DNA of 64,000 bases. It comes from TMP-86 sp039807285. GTDB lineage: Bacteria > Pseudomonadota > Gammaproteobacteria > Steroidobacterales > Steroidobacteraceae. Under the pieces are notes generated by a model. The model did no database searches, was not told the DNA's origin, and saw only the letters and a program-made list of their open reading frames with translations. This document shows, piece by piece, positions 7,149 through 16,357 of this stretch; within the stretch, counting starts at the first letter, position 1, and every line of letters starts with the position of its first letter. The translations under genes were made by a program, and so were the position numbers. Location of the stretch: assembly GCA_044226785.1 (NCBI GenBank), contig JBGAGK010000008.1, positions 1 to 64,000 of the forward strand, given 5' to 3'.

Positions 7149-8522
7149 CTACCGTGACCCTGACTGTCGCCAGCCAGTACCCACGGCCATGTCGATGAAG
7201 CGTGCCATCTCTTGCGCGTAGGTGGCGAGTTCGTGCGAATTCACCTGCGACAGCAGTTCCCGCAATCGCCACAACTGCAACACCGGACCGGCAGGCTGCA
7301 TCTCCTGAAGCAAGGCGACCGGCGTCGCCTCCAGACTGCGAAATCGCAACCGCCTCGCGTTGCCTCGGCGCGCATCACGCGCCAGAGTGACTCGAACGAC
7401 CATGCTTGCCGCACTGGCCGGGTGCGAGAACACTGGCGTGAGATTGCCGAGGCTGTAAATCACGGGGACATATCGCACGGGATTCCCTGGCAACTCGAGT
7501 ATCTCCATGGGTTGCACGACGTGTGGATGGTGCCCAACCACGAGATCCGCTCCCGCCTGCGCAAAGCGCCGCGCCCACTTGAGTTGGTCCGGGTGGGGGT
7601 ACATCTCGAATTCGAGTCCCCAATGCAGTCCCACAACGATGAATTCGCAGCCAAGTTCCTGGCACTGACGGATCTGGCTTTCGATTCGGCTGGTGTCCGG
7701 GTCATCTTCCAGATGGAAGGGCGTGAAATTGACGACATTCGGATGGTCGGCGGGGATGGGCTTGAAGTTGACGCTGAACGTGTGGGCCACCCAACCAATC
7801 CGGGCCCCCGAATGTTCGGTGATGCTTAAGCCACTAGGGTTGCTCTCAACCCAGTTGACGCCTATACCCGTGATGCCTTGCTGCTCAAGTTCCCGGCAAG
7901 TCGTCTCGATTCCTTCAAGCCCGCGATCGAGGACATGGTTGTTGGCCAGATGAAGGACGTTGAATGATCGCACGTCGTGTCTCACGAGCGCTGCGTACTC
8001 ATCGCGACTTATGTTCACCGAAGGCGCAGTGTCCTTCCTGAAGGTGAGCGACTCCAGCGGTTGTGTTGTCAGTGTGGATTCGAGGTTGGCATAGCGAACG
8101 TCGGCGTCGAAGATCAGGTCAGCCACGCGCTCGTAGAGGCGCCCCGCGGAATTCGCAAGTCCTGGCGTACACATCAGATCGCCGGCCAGTGCCAGTGTCA
8201 GGAATTCTTGCGGCGGCGCATCGCCGTCGAAGCTGCAATCGAATTGATTGAAGAGGTGCGCCGCAAAGTGTGATTCGAGCCCTGAGTCTTCGTATGCACG
8301 TTCGATCGGTACCCGGCTCTTTGCAATCCAGTAGGCCCAGAATTCCGGTCTGGACAGGTCGATTCGAACGTTGCGGGGCAGGCGATTCGGTCCCATTGCG
8401 ACTTCGCGATCGATGCATTGCCACAGTGCCGCATCACCCGTAGTCTCCGATCGAAAGAGGCCGCTGGCGTCACGTGGAATGTCGAGCGGGCGTAGCATCG
8501 GAGTCCCGGACGGCTTGGTCAA
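7149..8522 (-). CDS. CapA-family (PGA_cap) metallophosphatase-fold protein
   Basis: A 457-residue protein whose core (about residues 105-370) is the CapA/PGA_cap domain: LALAGDLMC, DVRYANLESTL, VLHLANNHVLDRGLEG, VVGLHWGLEFEMYPH and DLVVGHHPHVVQPME, ending with VIYSLGN. These Asp, Asn and His residues match the metal site of calcineurin-like phosphoesterases. CapA proteins are best known from poly-gamma-glutamate synthesis, but many homologues sit in unrelated catabolic clusters. No signal peptide is visible. The first possible start is a TTG whose TTGA overlaps the stop of the amidohydrolase gene; an ATG nine codons in (8498) is an alternative. The role here is unknown. Confidence 0.75.
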   Translation of the reverse strand: MTKPSGTPMLRPLDIPRDASGLFRSETTGDAALWQCIDREVAMGPNRLPRNVRIDLSRPEFWAYWIAKSRVPIERAYEDSGLESHFAAHLFNQFDCSFDGDAPPQEFLTLALAGDLMCTPGLANSAGRLYERVADLIFDADVRYANLESTLTTQPLESLTFRKDTAPSVNISRDEYAALVRHDVRSFNVLHLANNHVLDRGLEGIETTCRELEQQGITGIGVNWVESNPSGLSITEHSGARIGWVAHTFSVNFKPIPADHPNVVNFTPFHLEDDPDTSRIESQIRQCQELGCEFIVVGLHWGLEFEMYPHPDQLKWARRFAQAGADLVVGHHPHVVQPMEILELPGNPVRYVPVIYSLGNLTPVFSHPASAASMVVRVTLARDARRGNARRLRFRSLEATPVALLQEMQPAGPVLQLWRLRELLSQVNSHELATYAQEMARFIDMAVGTGWRQSGSR

Positions 8523-9778
8523 AGCGTGCGTCGCGCAGGGGAGTGCGACGCGCTTATCTCGTCGCGTACGATGCGGCCTTCGGCAATGACGAGTGGCATC
8601 TCGCTCTGCCAGCGTTCGAAGCAGGTGATATCCTCGAGGGGATTGGTATCCAGGGCGATCAAGTCAGCACAGGCTCCTGCACGGACGATGCCTATCTGAT
8701 CTTCCATTTGCAGAATTTCCGCGTTGACCGACGTGGCCGAACGCAGGATGTCGATGGGCCGGTCCACCTCGGCCCGATGGCGAAATTCCCGCGACTGCAG
8801 CGCGTGAAAGGCCTCGCCGAACAGGTCTGTCCCAAAGCCGATCCGGACACCGGCTCGTCGGCAGTTCGTGATCGACGACAACATGTCCGCGATGAGACCA
8901 TCCACCTTTTCGATGCTGCTTGCTGACATTCCTGTGCTTTCGCGGTAGTCGACCAGTTGATGGAGGACCGCCAGCGTGGGCACGGTAAAAGTCGCTGGTG
9001 CTGCCGCGATCATCCGGGCCGTCGAGTCACTGATGCGAGTTCCGTGCTCGATCGACCGGACGCCGAGCGAGACACAGCGGCGTGCAGCCTCGTCCGTATG
9101 GCAGTGGGCGGCGACGTACTTGTGGCGCCTGGCCGCCTCTTCAACGGCTACGCGCAGTTCTTCGTCAGTGAACTGGTCCATCCACAGGGGGTCGCTGGGT
9201 GATGCCACTCCACCTGACATCATGACTTTGATATGGTTTGCCCCGCGACGCAGTTCCTCGCGCACGACGTGACGCACTTGATCGGGGCCGTCGACCAGCT
9301 GGGTGATGACGCCCGAGTAGGCGCACCCGCAGGATGATACTTCATGAGGTGGCCGCATGTCGCCGTGGCCGCCGGTCTGCGAGAGGGCTTTGCCACCGAA
9401 GAGGAAACGTGGGCCGTTGATCAGTCCTTTCCGGACCGCGAGTGCCAGTCCGACGTCGCCGCCGCCGGGGTCGCGCACCGTGGTAAAGCCGCGCTGCAGC
9501 GCCTCCCGCAGAAATCTTGCGGCGTAGGACACAAGCAACGCTCGGGGCATCGTATCAAGCGTGTGCATGTGGAATGTCGGCGAGTACGCGTGAAAGTGCG
9601 CGTCGATCAGCCCCGGCATCAACACGCGCCCGGCTAGCTCGATCACGTCGGAGCCATCGCGGCGAATTGGTGTTGACGACACTTCGACGATTCTCGATCC
9701 TTCGATCAGCACATCGATATGGTCCGTCAGGTCTGCGGTTACCCCATCGAAAAGCGTCGCGTTCCTGAGTAACAGCAC
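8519..9778 (-). CDS. Amidohydrolase, Xaa-Pro dipeptidase/carboxypeptidase-like
   Basis: A 419-residue member of the metal-dependent amidohydrolase superfamily with a TIM barrel. It shows the DAHFH motif after VLMPGLI (residues about 50-65), TTVRDPGGGD, a candidate carboxylated Lys in NHIKVMMSGG, the metal His in YVAAHCHTDEAARR and VRSIEHGTRI, and the late Asp in GFGTDLF, then the beta-sandwich return GACADLIALDTNPLED. This subfamily hydrolyses peptide-like or other amide bonds, with N-acyl amino acids or mycotoxin-like amides also known as substrates; the substrate here cannot be told. The start is GTG 9778. Its stop overlaps the next gene, indicating an operon. Confidence 0.8.
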   Translation of the reverse strand: MLLLRNATLFDGVTADLTDHIDVLIEGSRIVEVSSTPIRRDGSDVIELAGRVLMPGLIDAHFHAYSPTFHMHTLDTMPRALLVSYAARFLREALQRGFTTVRDPGGGDVGLALAVRKGLINGPRFLFGGKALSQTGGHGDMRPPHEVSSCGCAYSGVITQLVDGPDQVRHVVREELRRGANHIKVMMSGGVASPSDPLWMDQFTDEELRVAVEEAARRHKYVAAHCHTDEAARRCVSLGVRSIEHGTRISDSTARMIAAAPATFTVPTLAVLHQLVDYRESTGMSASSIEKVDGLIADMLSSITNCRRAGVRIGFGTDLFGEAFHALQSREFRHRAEVDRPIDILRSATSVNAEILQMEDQIGIVRAGACADLIALDTNPLEDITCFERWQSEMPLVIAEGRIVRDEISASHSPARRTL

Positions 9779-9787
9779 GGTGACTCG

Positions 9788-10678
9788 CTAGAGCTGATCC
9801 ATGAAGCCGGTCGGGGAACGATATAGCGTCCGCAAGGCGGCAGCTGCCAGGCAGGGCAGCATCGAAGTGTGCGTTTCGCCAGCGTAAACCGACTGGTTAA
9901 GTCTGATCTTGTCAGGGATTCGGTGGGCGAGCCCAGACATCACCGCCAAGCCTGTTTGCAGGGCAGGTCCAAATCGCGCATGCGAGAGTTCCGCGCCACC
10001 CACTGCCTGGAAAATGTCGATCGGCTGATGGGGACCGCCCGCCGCGACGAGTGCATCCTCCATATCGTGCAAGTCCTCGCCATACCAGCCTACCCCGAGA
10101 CTCCCCAGCGCGAGTTTTGAAAAGGGGCAGCGCCCGGACAACAACGCGTATCGCCCGAATACGGCACCCGCCGACTGACCCAACAGACCCACATCGACAA
10201 CATCCCCGCCAAGAACTTCCGGTAGACACGGCAGCAAGCGATCGCAGATGAAGTCGAGAAATCCGCTCGCTCCACCAGTCAACTCTTCGACCGCAAGTCC
10301 CCTGGCACGCGCCCGCGCTGACAGCAGTGGCAACACCGGTGAGGCACGCAGGGACGCGGGCGATAGGGCAGAGGGCGTGAAGTCGAGCAGCCGGGCGTCG
10401 GCATGTGCCTCAAGACTCCCCACAGCGCCAATCCCGACGAGCGCGGGTGGAGCGATCTCGCCTCCCATCGCCTGAACGTAAGCGGATTCTGCGAGGGTAC
10501 AAAGGACGTACGGAGAGTCCAGCACGATCAGAACCTTCTGCGCACCGGTGTTCGTGCGTGCGCCTGTCGGCGCTGGCAGCACGGCAATCTCGTACTGCGC
10601 TGACCGTGCAGCCGCCGGCAATTCGAAGACGACGGCATCCCGCAGGACACGAGGCAATCGAAGATGAGCCGGTTCCAT
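9788..10678 (-). CDS. Alpha/beta-hydrolase, putative esterase (Fes/IroE-like)
   Basis: The 296-residue protein has the architecture of the 'putative esterase' family (enterochelin-esterase/esterase D-like): KVLIVLDSPYVL as the oxyanion strand, then VGLLGQSAGAVFGRYAL with the nucleophile Ser in GQSAG, an acidic residue in the GWYGEDLHDME region, and a candidate catalytic His in GETHTSMLP near residue 268. No signal peptide is visible, so it is probably cytoplasmic. It lies between a TonB receptor and an amidohydrolase on the same strand, with 9-21 nt gaps. This suggests hydrolysis of an ester in the imported substrate, as in siderophore or conjugate use. Confidence 0.65.
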   Translation of the reverse strand: MEPAHLRLPRVLRDAVVFELPAAARSAQYEIAVLPAPTGARTNTGAQKVLIVLDSPYVLCTLAESAYVQAMGGEIAPPALVGIGAVGSLEAHADARLLDFTPSALSPASLRASPVLPLLSARARARGLAVEELTGGASGFLDFICDRLLPCLPEVLGGDVVDVGLLGQSAGAVFGRYALLSGRCPFSKLALGSLGVGWYGEDLHDMEDALVAAGGPHQPIDIFQAVGGAELSHARFGPALQTGLAVMSGLAHRIPDKIRLNQSVYAGETHTSMLPCLAAAALRTLYRSPTGFMDQL

Positions 10679-10699
10679 CGCCTTGGCTGGCCTTGGATC

Positions 10700-12931
10700 T
10701 CAAAATCTGGCGCTGAAAATCACGCCAAGTGTACGCGGGCGGGCGATGGTAGCACGGGCCTGATTGCCGGTGATCGGATTGGCCATGTCGGTCTGCAGAT
10801 TCATCAAGGCGTGTTTGTCCGTCACGTTGCTTGCGAACAAACCCATCTCATAGGGACCGCGTCGAATGCCTGCACGAAGATCGAGGATTGAGTACGAATC
10901 GAGGCGGAGGTTGGCCGGGTTTGCGCTGGTTGCCTGGGAATAGTACGGGTTCTGCGATCCCGTGTGACGCAGACTGGCGCCAAGGTACCCGCTGAATGCG
11001 CTTCCGAGAGGGAACTCACGATCGGCCGACAGCGCTCCAGACCAGCGCGGCGCGTACGGCAAGCGATCCCCGGCGAGTGCTCCTACCGATGGGATCGGAT
11101 CGCGCGTGGTCGCATCCAAGAAGCTGGCATTCGCGCTCAGCGTAAGCCCCCCGGAATCCCAACGCAGTTCGCCCTCGAATCCCTGGCTGCGCGCCTTGCC
11201 GCCATTCAGGAGGGAGAGGAACCCCGCGAGTCTCGCAGTGGTCTGGATATCTCTCCAGTCGATCAGGAAAGCTGCAACGCTCAGGTTCAGTCGCTTGTCG
11301 AGCAATGCCGCCTTGTACCCCAGCTCGTAGTTCATGAGCGTATCGGAGCCAAAAGTCGGGTTGACGATGCCAGCCCCGCCTGGCGGCACAAAGTTCATGC
11401 CGCCAGGCCGGAACCCCTTGGCTGCCCGCACATAGAGCAGGCTGTCCGACGACAGCTTCCATTGTGGCGAAACGGCGAATGTCGTCGCGTTCTCGGAGGA
11501 CGAATTCGAGTAGCTCGTGCCGACGAGCGGGCCAAAAAGTATCCCGCCGAGAACCTCGTTGAAGCGCTGTTCGTTGTGGCTCCAGCGGCCGCCGATTTCG
11601 ACGTGTAGCGTGTCGGTCAAGGCGACTGTGGTGCTGGCGAAGAGAGCATATTCCTCATAGCGCCCTGTGACAGGCACATCGACGAGCGGATTGATGGGAG
11701 GGGGCAGCGGGTCGCCGTTGGCGAGAAACGCCGTACCGCCGCTCAGGGTGAAGGCCTTTTCCCTTGTGTAGAATGCGCCGAGGATGTATTCCAGCCGTCC
11801 GCCCGACGGTGATGCCAGCCTCACCTCCTGCGTGAATTTCCTGACCTCATTATCGACCGGCAGTGACACGCCGGGAACGCCAAGTGCGACGCCGAACAGG
11901 CCGCTGTAATCGAATGCCAGCGACGACTCCTGCTTGCCATAGCCGGTTGCAGAAACCAGCGTGCCGAATCCGAGGTCGAAATCGAGCTTCAGTGAGTGCA
12001 GTTGATACTTTGTACGCACATGCTCTTCGGTCGGGACATTCTGGGTGTACTCGGCAGTGTCGGGCCTGCCGGTGACACTATTGACAGTCTCCGCGCCGAG
12101 TCCGGGGTTGTCGCGATCCTGGTAAAGGCTGGAGAAGGCCGCCGAGAAGTTGTCATTCACTACCCACCGAAGCGCCAGTCGGCCGCCCTTGTTCCTGGAC
12201 TCGTTCACGTTCTCGCGACCGAGAGCGATGTTGTCGACGTATCCGCTGTCCTTTGTGTAATAGCCGCTGACCCGCAAGCCGAGCCTGTCCTGTATCAATG
12301 GCATGTCGACAGCGGCACGGGTGACATACCCGACGCCGCCATGGGAAGTCGACGTCAGGCCAACCTGAACCTGCCCACGGAACTGATCGAGTGACGGTTC
12401 GCGCAGTATGTATCGGATTACGCCACCGAGGGCGTTGGCACCGTAGAGCGTGCCTTGCGGTCCGCGGAGCACTTCAATGCGTTCGATCTCGAACAGGTCC
12501 GGATCTGGGGTCAGCCTGCTGCCGAGCGCCGTCGATGTGCTCGAGCCGATCGGCGTTTCGTCAAAGTACAGACCAGTCGTCGCCGACAGTTGATTAATGC
12601 CGGTCGTGACACCACGAATATTGATCTGATTGTAGCCTGGGGCGATGCCAGTGCTCGAAAGGGACGGCACGAAGGCTTGGTAGTCGTCGAACCGCAGCAC
12701 GCCTCGTGAGCCGAGTTCGCCGGGAGCGAGAGCGGTGATCGAGGCCGGCGTATCGACGAGTCGCTCGGACCTCTTTTGCGCGGTCACGACGACTTCCTCG
12801 AGCACGCCCGCCGGTGTCGGGGTCTGTGGTCCTTCTGTTTCCGCAGCCAGTCCAACAACGTTCGTCAATACACTCAACACCGCGGCGGTGGAAAACCGGA
12901 TCGCGCAGGACCTATATGCAGCCGACATCAT
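10700..12931 (-). CDS. TonB-dependent outer-membrane receptor
   Basis: A receptor of about 743 residues: N-terminal signal peptide, a TonB-box-like region leading to VLEEVVVTAQKRSERLVDTP, the plug with INIRGVTTGINQL and VEVLRGPQGTLYGANALGG, and a C-terminal beta-barrel ending in a typical aromatic Phe (LGVIFSARF). It imports a substrate too large for porins using TonB/ExbB energy. The start is ATG 12931 or the adjacent ATG 12928, behind AAGGAG. It is the first structural gene after the TetR gene, 126 nt downstream, and the enzymes that follow probably process what it imports. It belongs to the catabolic type rather than a classical siderophore receptor, judged only from plug motifs. Confidence 0.88.
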   Translation of the reverse strand: MMSAAYRSCAIRFSTAAVLSVLTNVVGLAAETEGPQTPTPAGVLEEVVVTAQKRSERLVDTPASITALAPGELGSRGVLRFDDYQAFVPSLSSTGIAPGYNQINIRGVTTGINQLSATTGLYFDETPIGSSTSTALGSRLTPDPDLFEIERIEVLRGPQGTLYGANALGGVIRYILREPSLDQFRGQVQVGLTSTSHGGVGYVTRAAVDMPLIQDRLGLRVSGYYTKDSGYVDNIALGRENVNESRNKGGRLALRWVVNDNFSAAFSSLYQDRDNPGLGAETVNSVTGRPDTAEYTQNVPTEEHVRTKYQLHSLKLDFDLGFGTLVSATGYGKQESSLAFDYSGLFGVALGVPGVSLPVDNEVRKFTQEVRLASPSGGRLEYILGAFYTREKAFTLSGGTAFLANGDPLPPPINPLVDVPVTGRYEEYALFASTTVALTDTLHVEIGGRWSHNEQRFNEVLGGILFGPLVGTSYSNSSSENATTFAVSPQWKLSSDSLLYVRAAKGFRPGGMNFVPPGGAGIVNPTFGSDTLMNYELGYKAALLDKRLNLSVAAFLIDWRDIQTTARLAGFLSLLNGGKARSQGFEGELRWDSGGLTLSANASFLDATTRDPIPSVGALAGDRLPYAPRWSGALSADREFPLGSAFSGYLGASLRHTGSQNPYYSQATSANPANLRLDSYSILDLRAGIRRGPYEMGLFASNVTDKHALMNLQTDMANPITGNQARATIARPRTLGVIFSARF

Positions 12932-12972
12932 GCGTCTCCTTACTGCAGCAGAATTGTGCTTTTTATGGAAAG

Positions 12973-12999
12973 CGTATACTCGTTTTCTTTTGATTGCAA
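12973..12999 (-). promoter_or_regulatory. Possible promoter/operator of the TonB receptor cluster
   Basis: In the AT-rich gap between the TetR and receptor genes, minus-strand TTGCAA (12994-12999) lies 15 nt from TATACG (12973-12978). The -10 overlaps a short palindrome centred on GTATAC that could be a regulator site. The spacing is shorter than ideal, so this is weak. Confidence 0.25.
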
Positions 13000-13057
13000 G
13001 CCTGTTCCTTGACGCCTTCGTGTCAATTGTTGAAGGCAGCAAACTGCTGAGGTTCAG

Positions 13058-13654
13058 CTAGCGCTTGTGCAGGACTTGCACAGGTGGGCGAATCGCTCCA
13101 ACCGCAAAATCGAGGTAGAAGCCCAGGTCACGGAGGCTGATATGCAAGAGCCGAGTTTCCCGAAGCGGAATTCTCGATCCGTCGAAGATGATGGTTACCA
13201 ATTGAGCCGTTTGACTCAACGGGAGAACCGGCCGGATCTCGCCCCTTGCGGCGAATACAGCAAGCTGGTGTTCGAACTGGTCGATGATTGCTTGCCCCTG
13301 TTCGAGCCGGATTCTCTTCATCGGTTCATTCCAATCCGCGATTGCTTCGAGTTCTCGCCAAAAGGAAAGTCGCTCAATTTCACCCCGATATTCGAGGATC
13401 CGTGCCTTCAGATCCGACCATGTCTTGCCGTGCAACAACTCATTGCGATGCTGAAATTGCATCAGCATGACCGCCTCGAGCAGTTCCTCGCGGCTCCGGA
13501 ACAGCTTGTAGAAGGCGCCGATGCTGAGGCCGGCTTTCTCGCATATGACGGCAAGATTCGTCGCAACGACTCCCTGCGAACGGAAGCATCGGATCGCGGC
13601 CTCGCAAAAGCGGCGTCGCTGCCCATCCATGTATTCCGGACTGCGTCTCGGCAT
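13058..13654 (-). CDS. TetR-family transcriptional regulator
   Basis: A 198-residue regulator with the N-terminal TetR helix-turn-helix (about residues 10-57): RRRFCEAAIRCFRSQG, then TNLAVICEKAGLSIGAFYKLFRSREELLEAV. The C-terminal ligand domain has no recognisable specificity. ATG 13654 has GGGGAG 4 nt upstream; the open frame extends further but is not protein-like there. It is the first gene of the minus-strand cluster down to 5767, so it probably controls the receptor, esterase, amidohydrolase, CapA-like and oxidase genes in response to their substrate. Control is inferred from position. Confidence 0.85.
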   Translation of the reverse strand: MPRRSPEYMDGQRRRFCEAAIRCFRSQGVVATNLAVICEKAGLSIGAFYKLFRSREELLEAVMLMQFQHRNELLHGKTWSDLKARILEYRGEIERLSFWRELEAIADWNEPMKRIRLEQGQAIIDQFEHQLAVFAARGEIRPVLPLSQTAQLVTIIFDGSRIPLRETRLLHISLRDLGFYLDFAVGAIRPPVQVLHKR

Positions 13655-13863
13655 GATCTCCCCGTACCTCTGCCTCATTTGACCAGTGGCTGAGTATAGC
13701 CAAGGGCGCATTCGGTAAACCGCTCGATCGCTTCTGCCGTGTCCTCCCGAAGCCGCGCCACTGCAACTCGCAGCGTTCTGGCAGCACCATTCGGCTCGAA
13801 CTCTGGGGGTCACAGGCCGAAATATCACCCGGATCAGCAGCGCCACTCGCCGCGACCGGATGC

Positions 13864-16275
13864 TCAGGCCCGCAGACGCTGGCGCCACAGGGGTTTCAAC
13901 AACTCCAGGATGAGGAGGATGGAGGTGCCGGCTCCGAATGCGAGCAGCAGATCGCTGCCGTGGAGCGGTCCGAAGCGGAACAATGCCCGCACCGAAGGCA
14001 CGGTCAGAGTGGCCGCCATGATCAGGATCACGACTGCGAGCATCCAGGCAAGCGCCTGATTGGGACGCCGGAACGCAGTGACGAGGGATGCACTGTAGGA
14101 CCGGTTCACCAGGATCAGGCTGATGGTGCCCAGCACCAGGGCGAGGATGGTGAGTGCTCGCGCTTCATTTTCCGGCCTGCCGCTGTCGAGGGCGAACAGG
14201 AACAGCACGGTGACGACTGCGAATGCCACCAACCCCTGAAGCAGGCTCCATCCAATCAGCGCTGCTGAAAACAGGGGTTCGCGCGCCGGCCTTGGGGGGC
14301 GCTCCATCACGTCCCTCTCCTCGATTTCGGCTTCGAAGGCCAGAGAGCAGACCGGATCGATGATCAGTTCCAGGAATGCGATGTGGATGGGGCTGAAGAT
14401 GATCGGCAGTCCGAAGACGAGGGGGAGCAGTGCAAGCCCGGCGATCGGCACATGGACTGCGAAGATGAATCCCATCGCCTTGCGCAGATTGTCGTAGATC
14501 CGCCGGCCCAGGCGGATCGCCTTGACGATGGAACCGAAGTCATCGTCGAGCAGGACGATCGAGGAGGCTTCCCGTGCCACATCCGTTCCGCGCCCTCCCA
14601 TGGCAACTCCGATATGGGCGGCCTTCAGCGATGGCGCGTCGTTGACGCCATCGCCCGTCATGGCCACCGTCTCGCCCGCGGCCTTAAGGGCCTGGACGAT
14701 GCGCAGCTTCTGTTCCGGCATGATCCGCGCAAACACGCTGGCATTTGCCAGCCTTGCACCCAGTTCGCCGTCACCCAGCCCTTCGAGATCGCTCCCGGAG
14801 AGGACCTGACCGGCATCGAGGCCAGCCTGCCGGGCGATCGCCTGGGCGGTCGCGGGATGATCACCCGTGATCATGATCACGCGGATGCCGGCGCAACGGC
14901 AGTGCTCGATGGCTCCGGGAACGCTGGGCCGGAGCGGGTCTGCCAGTCCGGCCAGCCCCAGGAATTCGAACTGGAATGCCTGCGGGGAGTCCGGCAGATC
15001 CGCCCCTGCGTGAGTTGCCTTCGCCAGGGCCAGCACGCGCAGGCCCTCTGTCGCCATTTCCACCGTGCAGTTCCTGATCTCCGTGCGGTCCGGCGGACTC
15101 AGGCGGCACAGCGAGGCAATCGCCTCGGGTGCGCCTTTCGTTGCCACGACGAGGTTCGAAGCATTCTCCGGGGACTGCCAGACCTGTGTCACCGCGAGCA
15201 GTTCGGGCCGCAGCCCGTACCGGCGCAACAGCTTCCAGCCTCGTTCCGGCAGGGCGCCCGAGCGTTCGGCAGGTTCCCGCCCCAGATCATGAAAAGCCAC
15301 TTCCATGGGATCGAAGAGTTCGGGCGCACTGGCCAGCAACCCGGCCAGCGCCATGTCGCTGAAGCCTCCGGCCAGGGTGCCTGGGTTGTTACGAAGATGC
15401 AGAGGATCGCTGCCAGGCCTTCGCAGCTGCACCACCGACATGCGGTTCTCAGTCAGCGTTCCCGTCTTGTCGGTGCACAGTACGCTCGCCGCGCCCAGCG
15501 TCTCGATCGCCGCTGCCTTGCGCGTGAGTACGCGGGCACGGGAGATGCGCCAGGCGCCCATCGCCATGAAGACGGTGAGGACCACCGGAAATTCTTCAGG
15601 CAGCATCGACATGCCGATGGCGATACCCGCAAGCAGCGCCTCGATCCAGCTACCGCGGGTCACGCCATACAGGATCACGGCCAGCGAGCTCACCAGGATG
15701 CCGACCACGAAGAACAGACGTACGAGGCGCCGGGTCTGTGCCTGCAGCCGGGACGGCTCCGGTTCCAGGTCGCGGAGCATTCGCCCGATCCTGCCGATCT
15801 CGCTTTGCGCCCCCGTTGCCACGACTTCGGCCATGCCGCTGCCGGCCACGATCAGCGAGCCGGAGTACACGTGATGCGCCCGATCCGGGTCGGCTCGGGA
15901 TTGATCGGCGCAGCGCGGATCAGCCGCCTCCTTCGCAACAGGCATCGATTCGCCGGTCAGGAGCGATTCGTCCACTCGCAGGTCATTGCCCTGCATCAGC
16001 CGGGCGTCTGCGGGCACCCGGTCGCCTTCCCCGAGCAGGACCAGATCGCCACGGACAACCTCGCGGCCGGCAATACGCTGCCTCCGGCCACTGCGGATGA
16101 CCACGGCGCGTGGGCTGGTCAGGTCGCGCAATGCCTCCAGCACGCGTTCCGTACGCGCCTCCTGCACGACCGTGATCAGCACCGACATGCCCGCGAAGGC
16201 GAGCAGGATCAGCGCCTCGCGCAGATCTCCGAGCAACAGGTAGATGGCGCCGCCCGCAACCAGCAGGGCCAGCAT
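13864..16275 (-). pseudogene. P-type cation ATPase, 5'-truncated
   Basis: The 803-residue frame has the P2-type pump domains: actuator with LLTGESMPV, phosphorylation site DKTGTLTENRM, nucleotide-binding domain, hinge MTGDGVNDAPSLKAA, and C-terminal membrane helices with LELIIDPVCSLAFEAE. No heavy-metal CPx motif is present, so it is a Ca/Mg/cation-type pump of unknown ion. The only ATG (16275) lies inside the first membrane segment. In-frame codons upstream still read LPRPDRRTPLRLVLEVLREP, which is normal family sequence, but contain no ATG, GTG or TTG, and homology stops near the adjacent aldehyde dehydrogenase stop codon (16358). Roughly 40-70 N-terminal residues are missing. A CTG start at 16335 cannot be excluded. 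Confidence 0.6.
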
Positions 16276-16357
16276 TGGCTCGCGCAGAACCTCGAGTACC
16301 AGCCGGAGTGGTGTCCGCCGGTCGGGCCGCGGCAGGCTGAGGCCGCCCGAAGCCGGA

